Below, one piece after another: positions 49,598 through 61,928 of a DNA stretch of 64,000 nucleotides (the stretch's first letter is position 1; each line of letters begins with the position of its first letter). The notes below the pieces were generated by a model. That model worked only from the letters and a program-made list of their open reading frames with translations, did no database searches and was not told the origin of the DNA. Location: NCBI GenBank assembly GCA_002189035.1, contig NEEC01000027.1, forward strand, positions 1 to 64,000, read 5' to 3'. The stretch is from Utricularia gibba (taxonomy: Eukaryota > Streptophyta > Magnoliopsida > Lamiales > Lentibulariaceae). The position numbers were made by a program, and so were the translations under genes.

Positions 49598-51473
49598 GTT
49601 GCAATGATTCAGGCTTGGAGAAAGTGGTTAGATGCGGTTCACCACATGCCAAAGGTTCCGATGGGATGCGATTCCCCTTCCCTTGCGTTGCCTTGCCTTG
49701 AAAAATAAATGAAACGAGACAGGCAATTTATATACTCCCGTCCGACCCCGAAAAGTTTTTTATTATTTTGAAAAAAAAAAGAAGAAGAAATATAGCAATA
49801 ATATGCACAGCACAGCGGTGACGCTGATAATAATATTAACAATGACGCTTCACCGTCTTTGAATTGTGCCGGACGTAAACGACTCGCAGGCAGGCACTCA
49901 AGTAAGGGAAGGGCCTCAGGGCTGCACGCTGCTTTTCTGGATGCCCCTCCCATTCCCATTCAGCAGCAATGCCCTGATTTTCTCCTCTCCCCACTTTCAG
50001 GGTCTTCAGCAAGGAGGCCACCCCACCCATTTCCACAGGAAGGGAGGAAGGAAGTTGGTGAAACACTTGCACCGTTAATATTTTTTGATGTCGGTTAAAT
50101 TGAATTGTCGCTGTCGGGGACGAAAGCAGAAAAGAAGAAAGTCTAAAAGGTGTACGTTAGAAGCTTGAAACTGATTGATTGACTGACTGACGGGCTAAAA
50201 CAAAGGCCAAATAATTCATCTCATCGCATCTCATCTCCTGTGATGAAGAAGACCAGGACCAGGACCAGGGGGGGCGGGCGCAGCTGCTGCTGCGGATATT
50301 TGGTTGGTTCTACTGGGTGTCCCCCTCAACTCACGCTCGTATCACAATCTACTGGATTCACCCGAATCCCCGACCATAAACCGATCCAGTTTTTGATGGC
50401 TAGCTATATTTCGGTGCAAAATGTGGTAGCACAACACTAGTTGGTGGATGAATGATATACCAACTGCCGTCTTGATTGGTGGAATTTCTCCACCCTGCCT
50501 GCGCACAGGCACAGGCACAGCGCACCACCCACCAGATCCCATCGCGCAGAGGGTTAAGATTCATCCGCCCTCATCAACAGATTATAAAACGAAAAAATGG
50601 GCAGGAGAGGTCAAACACACCGGATGACAAATAAATAATAATAAAGATGACGGTGAGAAGAGTGAATATTTTTACAAGCAAGCAGTCCCAATGTGTCTCG
50701 GGGGTGGGGAGAAGAGATGGGCATTCCGGAATTGAATATGTCCCTTGCGCTGGACGAACAGCACACCGTCACTGTAGATGTACTCTAGGTGTACTATTTA
50801 CACGCTCTAGTCCCCGGTTCCCTTGGATTTGCATTCGCGGGCGGGCACGACGCTTCTCATTGAAAAGGCCATCGCACCACGCATCGAAGCCCCCATGTTC
50901 ATGTTTGCTCAGAAAAATCGATGGGGCATTAAGCACGGGCACGCCTTGCCTTGGTGTCGCAAGCAACATTCTTCACTGAAAACCAAACCAAACCAAAACA
51001 AAAATAGGGTGCCAGTGCGTGGCTGAGGGTACGGTCAAGCATGGTACTAGAAAGGAGGAGATAATGAAGGGTGAGACGTACCTTGCATAATCTGTCCAAA
51101 TCGACAGCACCTTCATCAACACCTGCCATTGCCCCAACCTCTACTAGTTTTCAGCCCGAAGCCCTGCTCAGATCTACTGGTCCGGGCTGGGCCGGGCCGT
51201 GTTACTACCATTCGTCGGGCTTTCGTAGACGAGCCCGTTGTAGCCCACGCCTATGATATCAACACATCATCCTTCAAGAGTTGAAATTTGTATGGTATTA
51301 TCAAGTACATTGATATTATCAGGTACATAGTAAATTGCAATTAGTTATGTTTAATGTGATCATTAACAATAGTTAATTCATACATATCCAAGGGGCGAGC
51401 GCTTGCTGGGCAATAATGTGCGAATTTAGTAGATTTTTGCTAAAACCCAGCCGGTTCTATTCATTACTACTAA
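49598..51473. other. intergenic: DREB promoter and WD40 3' flank
   Basis: About 1.9 kb. The DREB leader and TATA box are at the left. Low-complexity CCAGGA and GCT repeats lie near 50250-50300. Several overlapping open frames on both strands have no resemblance to proteins I know. Confidence 0.5.
49727..49734 (-). promoter_or_regulatory. probable TATA box of the DREB gene
   Basis: TATATAAA on the minus strand about 130 bp upstream of the ATG at 49597. Confidence 0.5.
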
Positions 51474-53126
51474 TTACTGTACACCTGAAACGGAAAGAGA
51501 GAAGGCGCCGTTTTGATAGTGAGAATTTTGTGGAAGCCCCGCCGCTGCTGCTGCTTCCTTCACAGCCTGGTTATGGTTCCCCGCGGTGTTCCTCACTCGC
51601 CATACCTTGAGCACTCCGTCCAGGCTTCCGGTGCAGAGTGTGCAGCTCTCGTCTCCGATCTCATCGGAAAACCGTAACGGGAAGGCGGCGACGCACCGTA
51701 CCGGACTCCGGTGCCCTTCAAGCACTGCGATGCACGTGTGGAGCCCATCCACGCCACGGAACCAAACTCTGCTGGTCGCGTCCGCCGACCCGCTCACCAC
51801 GAAGTTGGCCGCGGTGGACAAACACATGACGGCGTGCGTGTGCCCCGCCAACGCGCCGCCGTACTGTTGCTGGCCAGAGAACCAGCTCTTGAGCCAGTAA
51901 TGAACGTAGCCGTCTGTACAGCCACCGTAGAGCACGCCCCCGTCGGAAGTGAGGGCGAGTGCTTTGACAGGGGAGTATTTGGTCGGGAGCGTTACGGTGA
52001 GAGAGTGGGGGCGAGCGCCGCTGCAGAAGTTACGCCGCCATACCCTGATTGTGGCGTCATCGGAAGCCGTGTAGAGGACGCCGTCCTCCGCCAAGGCGAG
52101 GGCGTTCACGGGCTCGGAATGGGCCTGGATGGTCTCCACGCAGCTGAAATCGGAGATCCGCCATACTTTGACCGTCTTGTCCAGCGACGCGGAGTACAAG
52201 ATGTCGTCCGCTGCATTTATCGCCAGCGACGTAATTGGTCCCAGATGTTTGTTCTGAAATACAAGGCAAAGGAAGGAAGGAAGGAATTACCCAACGGCCG
52301 GCCACGTGCATTATTTAAATGCCCCCCATAAAATTCTAAAAAAAAAATGGTAATAAATAAAACGCCCATCTTTCCTGAGAGTAAAATTGGATGCGTTAAC
52401 CCACTCGGGGAGGGGGTAGGGGATGCGGGACCATCATCTATCTAATCTAATCTCGCCAACCAAACCAAACCACCCGGTTGGGGCATTGCATTAATTGAAA
52501 GGATTAAATGGATGGGTTTACCCTACCGGTGTTCTCTCCCGGGCACCCGCGGCGATGTAGGTACGGACGAAGCTGCCGGCTGTGGGCATGGTCGCCACTC
52601 GGGTGTGGCGGACGACGCCTTCCCAGGTGCGACGCCAAACCCTGATCTTGGAGTCCGCGTACGCTGCGTACACCTTGTCGTTGGACACCTGAATGGCGAG
52701 CACCATGCTGGCCTTGGTCTTCAGCTGCCCGAACTCCGCAAACTCCGGCAGCTTCCATATCCGTACCACGTTGCTGTGGGCCCCTGTGTAGACCAGCCCG
52801 TTGGACGCCGCGACGCACAGGATCTGCCCATCCTTCTTCAGCACCGACGAGGACAGGCACCGGTAAGATTCCGGCGCTTCTTTCGCATCGCCGTGATGGT
52901 CGGCACCGGCGGGCTTGAAGGACAAGGAGGAGGGCGGCGGCGTGGGGAGCTGGAAGTCGAGAGGCGCGGCGGCGGCAGCGGCGCTGAGCCTAGGAGGGAC
53001 GGGGAGGCATGAGGCGGCGTCGTGGCGGGGGCGTTCCTTGGTGGAAATGCTACGGGAGAAGACGGGGTTGTTGCCTCTGATGGCGAAGGAAGGATTGGGA
53101 GGGCCGTCCTCCAAAGATGAAGCCAT
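51474..53126 (-). CDS. WD40-repeat protein, JINGUBANG-like (459 aa)
   Basis: Seven-bladed WD40 scaffold. Two exons, 52527-53126 and 51474-52253, joined in phase 0 (RERTP|NKHLGPITSLA). The N-terminal 75 residues are disordered and Ala/Pro/Ser-rich. Blades follow: YTGAHSNVVRIWKLP, KVYAAYADSKIRVWRR, ILYSASLDKTVKVWR, VLYTASDDATIRVWRR, YGGCTDGYVHYWLKS, VSGSADATSRVWFRG and CTGSLDGVLKVWRV. This layout matches the JINGUBANG group, a negative regulator of pollen germination in Arabidopsis; functional transfer is inference. GC-rich coding sequence. No defects seen. Confidence 0.9.
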
Positions 53127-54065
53127 AAACTCACGAACAACAACTGCCTAATAATACCTTGCTGCTTTCCCTTCCCTTCCCCTTCTCTCTGTCTAATGCA
53201 ACACCGCCTCCCCTCCCAACCGTTTTATCAAAGCACAGCAACCACACCCCAGAAACTTATTTCTTCTCCGCTCCTCCTGTCTGCGCAACACAAGATAAAA
53301 AAAAAAGAAAAAGGCATCCAATCCAGTGCGCGGGTCAGGACTGGCCTGGCCTGGCCCCAATAATGCTGCGTGGTATAAGTGTGGCCATGATGGGGTAGGG
53401 GTACGGTAGGCCCCTAAGACACTGCTCCACGTCATCCCGATTAGAAAAGAAAAGGTAATACCGAATGCTGCTGCGTATCTTAACTAAAATGAATCCCAAG
53501 TTATTTAGTTTGATTTATTTGGATCCCACCTCCCTCTCCCCATATTCATTCATCATTGTTAGCTCCCAGCAGGCAGCCACCGCACAAAAGGAAAGACGTT
53601 TTTCTTTTTTGAACGAATGGAGAAGTTATTACTAGGGTGGTGGGGAGCGAGCGAGCGAGCATTTACGGAGTAGGCCTTGCGCTCTCCAAAATAAACCACA
53701 AGACAACTAACTCCTACCAGTACCATGCTCCTCCTTTTGAATTCTATTCTTTTTTTTATTTTTATTTTTTCGCGAGTCCGATGGCAGACCCAGACCCTTT
53801 GCTTTCGGGTTACACGTCTGCATTTGGGAAGAGGGCAGAGCAGAGCAGGGCAGGGCAGGGTCCCCTCCCTTCGTGTGGTCGGTTGGTTACTTGGAGGGAG
53901 GCAGGGGGCAGGCACTTGGTCCACCACTCCCCACTAAAACTCCACAAACAAAAACAATTGGATTGAATTGAATGCAGCAACTTTTGATATTGAGACTGAG
54001 TCTGCGCTCCCACACATTATTCTGTACAAAAGTTGAAAGCAGTGTGCCCGGCTGGCTACCCAACT
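53127..54065. other. intergenic: WD40 promoter and transporter 3' flank
   Basis: About 940 bp. Contains GCGAGCGAGC-type repeats at 53645-53660 and GGGCA/GAGCA repeats at 53834-53862. No coding feature. Confidence 0.5.
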
Positions 54066-56645
54066 CTACTCTGTGGGGGCAAGCGTTATTTCAATCTCTT
54101 GCAAGGATTTCCCTTTGGTTTCCATCACGTTTCCACGGACGAACACCACAGCAATCAAGCAAAAACTGCCGAACATCGAGTACAGGTACTCAGGGCCCAA
54201 CACCTCCAAAAGCCGGAGGAATAGCAATCCCACAAAGAAATTGACCACCTGTTTGTTTCATTCCTGTCATGCATGCTTCCGAGTCAAGGCAGGAATGCCA
54301 CAAGAGGAGAAGAAGACATACCCAATGCACAGCCATGCAAAGAGCCATTGCCTTGGCCCTGATTCTGTTCGGGAATATCTCTGATAATAGGAGGCTTGGA
54401 ACCGGTCCTGCGCCTAGAGCGAACGTGAAGACAAACCTGGTACATACATGTGAAGGGGAGATGGGATCACACTACATTTTTCTGAAATGATCTATTCTGC
54501 AACTTCACATAATTCAACTCACATAAGCATACTTCCGACTGATAGGTACAGTTTTACAGAACCGGTAAAAAAACTGCTTCCTGCAAGAACCTGGAAACCC
54601 ATAGCCACTGCCTGGAAAAATGGATGTCAGGTCAACAGAGCACTAAACGCTTGCATTCAAGTTGTTCATCCGATACTGAATGAGTTCTACTTGCCATCCA
54701 AAAGAAGCTCCACACCAAAAGCAGCTTTCTGCCTAATCTATCCATCAAAATCATAGCAATAACAGATCCTGAAGAAAACATGCGAGGTAAGCTATAGATA
54801 GTTTTCTGTGAATCAAGTGGCATTCTGTTTGGAATGAAGTTTTCTGACCTGAGATGTTCACGATACCAACACATATGTTTCCAATATCTGAAGGTACCCC
54901 AGCACTTTTGAATACTGCTGAGGAAAAATAAAATATAGCATTTATGCCAGACAACTGTTGCAAGGCAAAGAGAACTGCTCCAATAAACACCACTGCCAAA
55001 AAAAAAAACAACGAATTCATTGAGGAGAAAAAAAGAATCCTTGTGCTTTGAACTTGCAAATCATACCTCTAGAATCATGTCCTCGGATCAACTCTGAAAA
55101 TGTGATAGCATTGCCGTCAAACCCCTTCTCTGAACTTGATAGGTCAGCCATTGCAGGCTTAACATGTATTTCCCCAAGAAGCCTCTCTAGTTCCTCTTCT
55201 GTCTCAGAAATTCTTCTTTTCTATGTCAACGGAAAATGCTAAGCTAGTCAAGAGGGGCATGTCGATCACAAAGCAAGGAAACTAGCACAGAAAGAAGACA
55301 AAGCATTAAAAAATAAAAAAAAGCGCGAAACCCTTCATGCTTACAAAAGGAATAGTAGTCTAATCTCAAGGAAATATAACACGAGGCACACAACCTTGAA
55401 AAGCCAGTTTGGGGACTCCGCAGAAAATTCCATCAGAAAAGCTAACATACCAGCAGGAATATCAGATACCCAAAAGCAAACTCTCCACCTGCAGGAACAA
55501 TACAATCGTAGGCTCTTTAATTAGAAAATACCAAGGAAAGATGATCCGCCATTTGGCAATTGTTGAATTTCCAGTTTCATACCATCCCATGATATCTTTT
55601 GTTGGAATACCAATGAAGAGTGCAGTCATTAGTCCCAGGCATGTTGCGATCTGAGGGAAGCTCCCGTATGTGCCCCTCACAAAAGCTGGAGATACCTGTT
55701 TTTGTAACTCAAAGAAAAAGTTCTCAGAACTGCAGATCAAAGAACTCTAAACACGTTATTCTTTGGAAAAAGAAGGTGAATGACATAGTTCATGCCTCTG
55801 AAACATAGAGAGCAGCCACCGGAGGGCCCAGACCCATCCCAGTTCCTACTAAGAATCTTCCGAGAAGCATACCTCCAAGACCATCTGTTGTAGCACTGTT
55901 TTTTTCCCAACAGTAAATGTGTAGGATTAGATTCATAGATGTGAAGATGTTCAAAAGCTTTATCCTTTTATTACTCGAGTTCGTGTAAATAATCAACAAG
56001 GCCAACCTCAAAGAAGCACCAATAATCATAGGCAACGCGCACAACTGGAATGCCCGTCTGCTACCAAGTCCATCGGATATCCAGCCACTAAATACAGAAC
56101 CAAGAAATGCACCTCCTAAGCATGCACTCACAACCAATCCTTTAAACAATATAAAAAAAACTTTTGTTAGAAAAAAAATACTCAAGGATGAATTGCATTT
56201 TGATAATAATTACTGAATCAAGACTCAAGTACCTTCAGCTATAGTATTACCACTGAAGCCTAGGTCCACAGATATGGTCTCCATTGTGTCGTTAACAACC
56301 CTGAATATATATTATTCGTTGAACAATCAATACATTCTCATCTTGCAGCCTGCTTGAATGACGAAGAAATAAAAAAAAAGGCCAAACCCCAGATGATAGC
56401 CAAATAGAAATGAAGAAATAGTTGCCACCAGCACGTGGGGCAATGAACGCGACCACGAAGGTTTTCCTACGTCTTTACGCCCACCATTGTGATGCTGCCC
56501 TGAAATTCCATATTGAATGCACAGACAAGTAACTAATACTACACTGATCACATTCCCCAGATACAAAATGTGAAGCCAGCCACTGACCCGAGAGATCTCT
56601 TTCCACCTCAGCCAACCGATCCTTCGAAGCTATACGCCTTTGCAT
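54066..56645 (-). CDS. plastidic glucose transporter-like sugar/H+ symporter family protein
   Basis: Major-facilitator sugar transporter of the plastidic glucose transporter (pGlcT) branch, expected in the plastid inner envelope. Thirteen exons close in frame (478 aa): 56588-56645, 56388-56499, 56233-56300, 56007-56139, 55796-55895, 55583-55695, 55395-55488, 55067-55220, 54849-54992, 54695-54768, 54523-54611, 54322-54436, 54066-54248. Motifs: SGWISDGLGSRRAFQ and MDRLGRKLLL (the two D-x-x-G-R-R/K loops), RGTYGSFPQIATCLGL, QQLSGINAIFYFS, PSLLLSEIFPNRIRAKAMA and the ending ETKGKSLQEIE. Two introns start with GC rather than GT (donors at 55795 and 54694). The N-terminus before TM1 is only about 40 residues, shorter than expected for a plastid protein, so an upstream first exon may be missing. 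Confidence 0.92.
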
Positions 56646-57131
56646 CGAAAAGTTGCCAGCTTGCACGCTTCAAGTAAAAAATGGAAGCCGTGCTCTAATA
56701 GCAAGAAATTGAATTTATCCCAAATAAAATATCGATTTTATCATAGGATCAGACAAACGGCCCGAAATACATACACACACAAAAAAAAACATCCGAAGAT
56801 TCACACGCCTGATCTCCAAGATCTAGTTGCAAAAATCATGTGGCGCAAGAAAAAATTCCTCCGTCATGCAGATAAAATCGTCCCCAATAGAGTTATCGGC
56901 ATAAAAGTGCCTAAAAAACGGCATAGTCCCAAGTCCCCAACGACTCCATAATCCAACATGCAGAACACGCAGGCATCTTTTACACGTGAACAAGCAAGCA
57001 AACACAAAGGGGAGCGTAATGAAAATGTAATCACCTTTCGTGTGAGAGACAGGCTGCAATCGCAGGAAATGGAACAATATCATCAAATGCAGGCTTATTT
57101 TAGCCTGGAGGCCGTTATCGTGCCTACGGTT

Positions 57132-57154
57132 GGGGGGGGGGGGGGGGGGGGGGG
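57132..57154. repeat. 23-base poly-G tract
   Basis: An uninterrupted run of 23 G on the + strand followed by CTCTGG. Exact length is uncertain in any sequencing method. Confidence 0.9.
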
Positions 57155-57994
57155 CTCTGGGATTGAGGAGCATTAAGCCCGGGAGGACACCAAAAAACAA
57201 CAGAATTCTACATTTACGAAGTCAGCGCGCTGGTTTATTTAATATTTATCAAGTGGGGCATACGAGGCATGGGAAATGTGAGATGCAGGCGGCGGCGGCG
57301 GTATTGCATTTGTCACCATTTTACTTCATTTAATGACTTGCTCAGGTAGGAGTCGTATCATACGATGGAGCGAGACAAGCCCAAGGCGGCCCCAAGGAAG
57401 AGAAATTGTATTTGTGGAGCACACGTAGCCAAGGCTCCTTTTTGTTTGTTTGTTTTTTTTTTTTTTTTCTGGTCATTGGGATCTGACCGTGATTTCAAAA
57501 GCTGGCCCATTATCTTCCTTTCCCTTCCCCAACAGGTTGAAACAAGATCACTTCGTTTTGTCCCATTTGACTGGGTGGGCTGGCCACCACAAGCTTTCGG
57601 CTTGCTTCTTGATAACTTCGTAGGACCTCTCCAGGTAATATAATGAATGGGTGGGATGGGAAAATTTTTACCTCGGATGGGCGTTTTCAATGAAATGGCT
57701 AGAAAGAGGCAACGAATGGCGAATATCATCTACTTCCATGGTTGGGTCGAGGCGTAAAGGCGCAGGAGATAAAAAGGCATTTCCAGAAAAAGGTGTACAC
57801 TAACAAGGACGCGAGCGAGCCTCATCATTCATCCGATGTGGTATTGCGTGTACAGTGGGTATGGCATTCCTGCAGCACGAGTTAGAGCGGTGGTCCAGAT
57901 TCAGGGGGGAAAGAAAAAGAAAACAGAGTCGGTTGGCTACATGGACATGCACTAGCACTGGCACAGTATGCATACGGGAGCAACCATGTGGTTG

Positions 57995-58002
57995 TATAAA
58001 TA
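57995..58002 (+). promoter_or_regulatory. probable TATA box of the Cu-ATPase gene
   Basis: TATAAATA only 34 bp upstream of the ATG at 58036. If used, the 5' UTR would be a few bases, unusually short. Confidence 0.5.
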
Positions 58003-58035
58003 CCGGAGCATGCATGTATACCCGTATGCTCTAGG

Positions 58036-61000
58036 ATGGCTGAGAAAATCCCAAAGTGGGGAAGACGCTTTTCGCGACCGCCGATGCCCATGTTTCCCAA
58101 ATCCGGCATCCTCGAGGACGAGGAAAATTGCATCAAGGAATCCCAGGCGAAGGCCTTTTTCTCAGTCCTCGGGATGACATGCTCCGCCTGCTCCTCCGCC
58201 GTGGAGAAAGCTGTCAAACGTCTCCCCGGGGTCAAGGAGGTCGTCGTCGACGTTTTGAACAACCGCGCCCAGGTTACGTATTGCCCCGGCTTTGTGGATG
58301 TAAGTCCATCCTCCTTTCCAGCCTCTTCTACTTTTTCCTTTTTGGTTTGCTGATTTTCTTGGAGTAAAAGCATAAGTTGATGGGGCAGGAAATTTCTGTG
58401 AATTTTACTGACTACCTGGAATGGAACATCACATATATTTGTCCTGTTTTCTTTTCTCTACTCTCATAGCCTAACCGCAAAGGCACATTTTTTGGTGCAC
58501 CACTTGTTTGTTTGATAATGGATTTTTCTCAAGAATACATTCTGGGAGTAAAATGTCGTCTTTTCATAGGAGGAGACGATCCGGGAAACAATAGAGGATT
58601 CTGGCTTTGAAGCCCATGTAATTCCAGAAGAAAGTGCTGAAAAATTTACACAGGCCTGCAGATTCCATATTAAAGGATTGAACTGCGCATCTTGTTCACT
58701 CACACTCGAAACTTACGTTGGGGGCCTTGATGGAGTGAAAACAGCCAGTCTTTCCCTGTCTAACCAGCAGCTTCAAGTCCATTTCGACCCGAAAATCGTA
58801 ACCAACTTTGAAATCATGGATGCCATGGAAGATATCGGATTTGAGAGCAGTCTTATCAGCAGTAGCACCACCGTAAATCTTCACGTTGATGGCTTGGAAA
58901 CTGAGACCATGTTAAAAATGGTAATGGATACCTTGAGAGAAATTCCCGGAGTTGAGGAAGTTGAGTTCGAACCGCAGATGAAGAAGTTGTCCATTTCATA
59001 CGATCCGGATTCAACAGGGCCTCGAGACATTATCAAGGCCATTGAGTGTTTGGAGTTCGTGACCTTGAAAGTAAGCATGTATTCTGAAAGACAAGGGAGA
59101 AGGGATCAGAGGAAGAAAGAAACCGCACGATATTTTCAATCTTTTCTATGGAGCCTGGTTTTTACAATACCTGTTTTCATGACATCCATGGTTCTCACGT
59201 ACGTTCCTGCAGTCAGTCGTGCTCTGGAGTGGAGGATTGTGAACATGCTGACAGTCGGGGAGATACTAAGATGGATCTTAGCGACTCCAGTTCAATTCAT
59301 CATCGGTAGAGGATTCTACATTGGTTCGTACAAAGCGCTACGTCGTGGATCAGCAAACATGGATGTGTTGATCTTGCTGGGTACAAATACAGCTTACTTT
59401 TATTCAGTTTACTCCGTCCTGAAAGCTGCTGCTTCTCCGAGATTCGAGTCCATGGACTTCTTTGAGACGAGTGCCATGTTGATCTCTTTTATTCTTCTAG
59501 GGAAGTATCTTGAGGTTTTGGCGAAAGGAAAGACTTCAGAAGCCATAGAGAAGCTCATGAACTTGTCCCCTGATAAATCCATTTTGCTAGTCATGGACAG
59601 GGAAAAAAATGTGGTGAAGGAGGAAACAATCAGCAGTCAGTTGATACAAAAAAATGATTTACTAAAAGTTTTGCCAGGTGCCAAAGTGCCATGCGACGGA
59701 GTTGTTGTATGGGGTCAAAGTCATGTAAACGAGAGCATGATCACAGGGGAATCGAGGCCGGTGTGGAAGTCCAAGGGTGACTCCACAATCGGAGGGACAG
59801 TTAATGGGAATGGTTTTCTCCATGTTCAGGCGACAAGGATAGGATCGGAGAGTGCCCTTTCACAAATCGTCCGGCTAGTCGAATCAGCACAAATGGTTAA
59901 AGCCCCTGTTCAGAGATTTGCTGATCATATTTCCAAGTTCTTTGTTCCCCTGGTGCGCCTTGTTTTTTTTTCTCGCTCAAATATATTGATAGACTTCTTG
60001 TGCTTAATCTCATTTGCACCATGCAGGTCATCGTAACATCATTCCTTACTTGGTTTGCCTGGTTTTGCGCTTGGAAACTGAACCAGTACCCGAAATCATG
60101 GATCCCGTCTTCCATGGACGGTTTCGAGCTCGCCCTTCAGTTCGGGATATCGGTGATGGTGATCGCTTGTCCATGTGCACTGGGACTAGCCACACCAACC
60201 GCAGTCATGGTTGGCACAGGAGTTGGTGCTTCTCTAGGTGTTCTGATCAAGAGCGGTCAAGCATTAGAAGCCGCACACAAGGTCACTCACACAAACCTTG
60301 AGCTGCTTCTTTACAGAATCGCATTTTCTTTCTTTTTACAGAATATGAGCTACGGAACAGGTGAACTGCGTCGTCTTCGACAAAACAGGAACCCTTACCA
60401 TTGGCAAGCCAGTGCTAGTCAGCTACAAACTCCTGAAAGAAACAGACCTGCATCATTTCTTTTCTCTAATTGCTGCGACTGAGGTACTTGCATTTTTCTT
60501 CTTATCATGAAACTGAAACGCCATAAACAACTGTCTAAATTCCATCAGGCAAACAGTGAGCATCCATTGGGGAAGGCGGTCATCGAATATGCAGAGAAGT
60601 TCAGGCGGGCTGGCGAGGCGACTGATTGGCCCAAAGCACACAGTTTCGAGATGATACCAGGACATGGGGTGAGGGCAGTGGTTCAAGGCAAAGAAATATT
60701 GCTGGGAAATAAGAGCTTGATGGAAGAGCATAACATTTCAATCCCATTCGAAGCTGAGGAAACGCTAGCAGAAGCAGCAGGCCTGGCTCAGACAGGAATT
60801 CTAGTCTCTATTGATCAGGAGCTTCATGGGATCCTTGCTGTATATGATCCATTAAAACCCGAAGCTCGAAAAGTTGTGTCAGTTCTCAAGTCCATGGGAA
60901 TTGAAAGCTTGATAATAACAGGTGATAACCATGAAACAGCGCGTGCTATTTCGTCCGAAGTCGGGATAAGCACCTTCATCGCAGAAGCGAAACCGAACGA

Positions 61001-61487
61001 GAAGGTGGACAAAGTGAAGGAACTACAGGTCCTCCTGAATTACTTCTAATGATCATATTTTCTAACAAGAGGTTGCTGACAGCCATCTCTGCTTGATCAG
61101 GCCACAGGGTGCATTGTTGCCATGGTGGGTGATGGGATAAACGACGCACCTGCTCTAGTTGCAGCAGATGTAGGAATCGCCATCGGAGCAGGAACTGATA
61201 TTGCCATCGAAGCAGCCGACGTAGTCCTGATGAAGAGCAACTTGGAGGATGTAATAACTGCGATAGACCTTTCAAGAAAGACGTTCTTCAGAATCAGACT
61301 CAACTATCTCTGGTCATTGGGATACAATTGCCTAGGCATTCCTCTGGCAGCCGGTGCGCTGTTTCCCGGGATACGTTTCCGGTTGCCTCCATGGCTTGCC
61401 GGGGCAGCCATGGCAGCCTCCTCAATCAGCGTCGTTTGTAGTTCTCTTTTGCTCAAGAATTACAGAAGACCAAAGAAGTTAAACTGA
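58036..61487 (+). CDS. HMA5: copper-transporting P1B-type ATPase, HMA5-like
   Basis: Cu(I)-exporting P-type ATPase; HMA5 in Arabidopsis acts in copper efflux and detoxification, mainly in roots. Six exons close in frame (963 aa): 58036-58299, 58570-59952, 60027-60281, 60361-60483, 60549-61028, 61101-61487. Metal-binding domain 1 has GMTCSACSS (about residue 46). Domain 2 has GLNCASCSL, where Met of the usual GMTC is replaced. A third, degenerate domain lacks CxxC ([13 protein letters not shown]). Core motifs: TGES (actuator), [10 protein letters not shown] (transport site), DKTGTLT (phosphorylation), SEHPLGKA (the HP motif of P1B pumps), [17 protein letters not shown] and the C-terminal [10 protein letters not shown]. 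The CPC motif supports Cu(I). An ortholog rather than the plastid HMA6/8 type because of the three MBDs and absence of a transit peptide. Confidence 0.95.
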
Positions 61488-61928
61488 GTAGCAGAACTGT
61501 GGACACTTGATCTTCAGGTCTGGGGAAACCTCTGTAAATGGTTTGGGTTGGGTCAGCTAAAAAGCACACTGCTTCGGCTAACTTAACTGCTTCTCCTCGT
61601 CGGAGATGTTCAGATATTTGACTACCCGTTTCAGGTGTGACGGCCGCATATTCAAGTGATCCATATTTCAATCCCCCTCAAAAAAGAAAAACGCCAAAGA
61701 GCTTGAACTTGTCTGCGGCACAAGTGAAGGGTCTAGAAGTTTGAATCGGGAAACCAATAAGGAATCCAGTAGCAAATATCCCTACAACATATGTGGGTAC
61801 CGCCCTTAACAACATAGCAATCATACAAATTATACGACGAGTCTCGCTACTTTCAGGAGCTACAGCAAGATGACTTCCCTGGCTGTTTCATCTGCAACAT
61901 GTATATACAACACAAGAACCCGACATCA
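61488..61928. other. convergent 3' flanks, Cu-ATPase / AT-hook gene
   Basis: About 440 bp holding the two facing 3' UTRs. No other feature recognised. Confidence 0.6.

Larger units (their letters stand above)
56646..58035. other. divergent promoter region, transporter / Cu-ATPase
   Basis: About 1.4 kb between the divergently transcribed glucose transporter and copper ATPase. It holds a 23-G homopolymer (57132-57154), a GGC repeat near 57289-57300, a T tract at 57454-57470 and two GTAC-containing sites at 57793-57796 and 57850-57853. No coding feature recognised. Confidence 0.5.

Noticed and set aside
57130-57333. Open frame starting with a poly-Gly run
   Set aside because: Created by the G homopolymer; not a protein.
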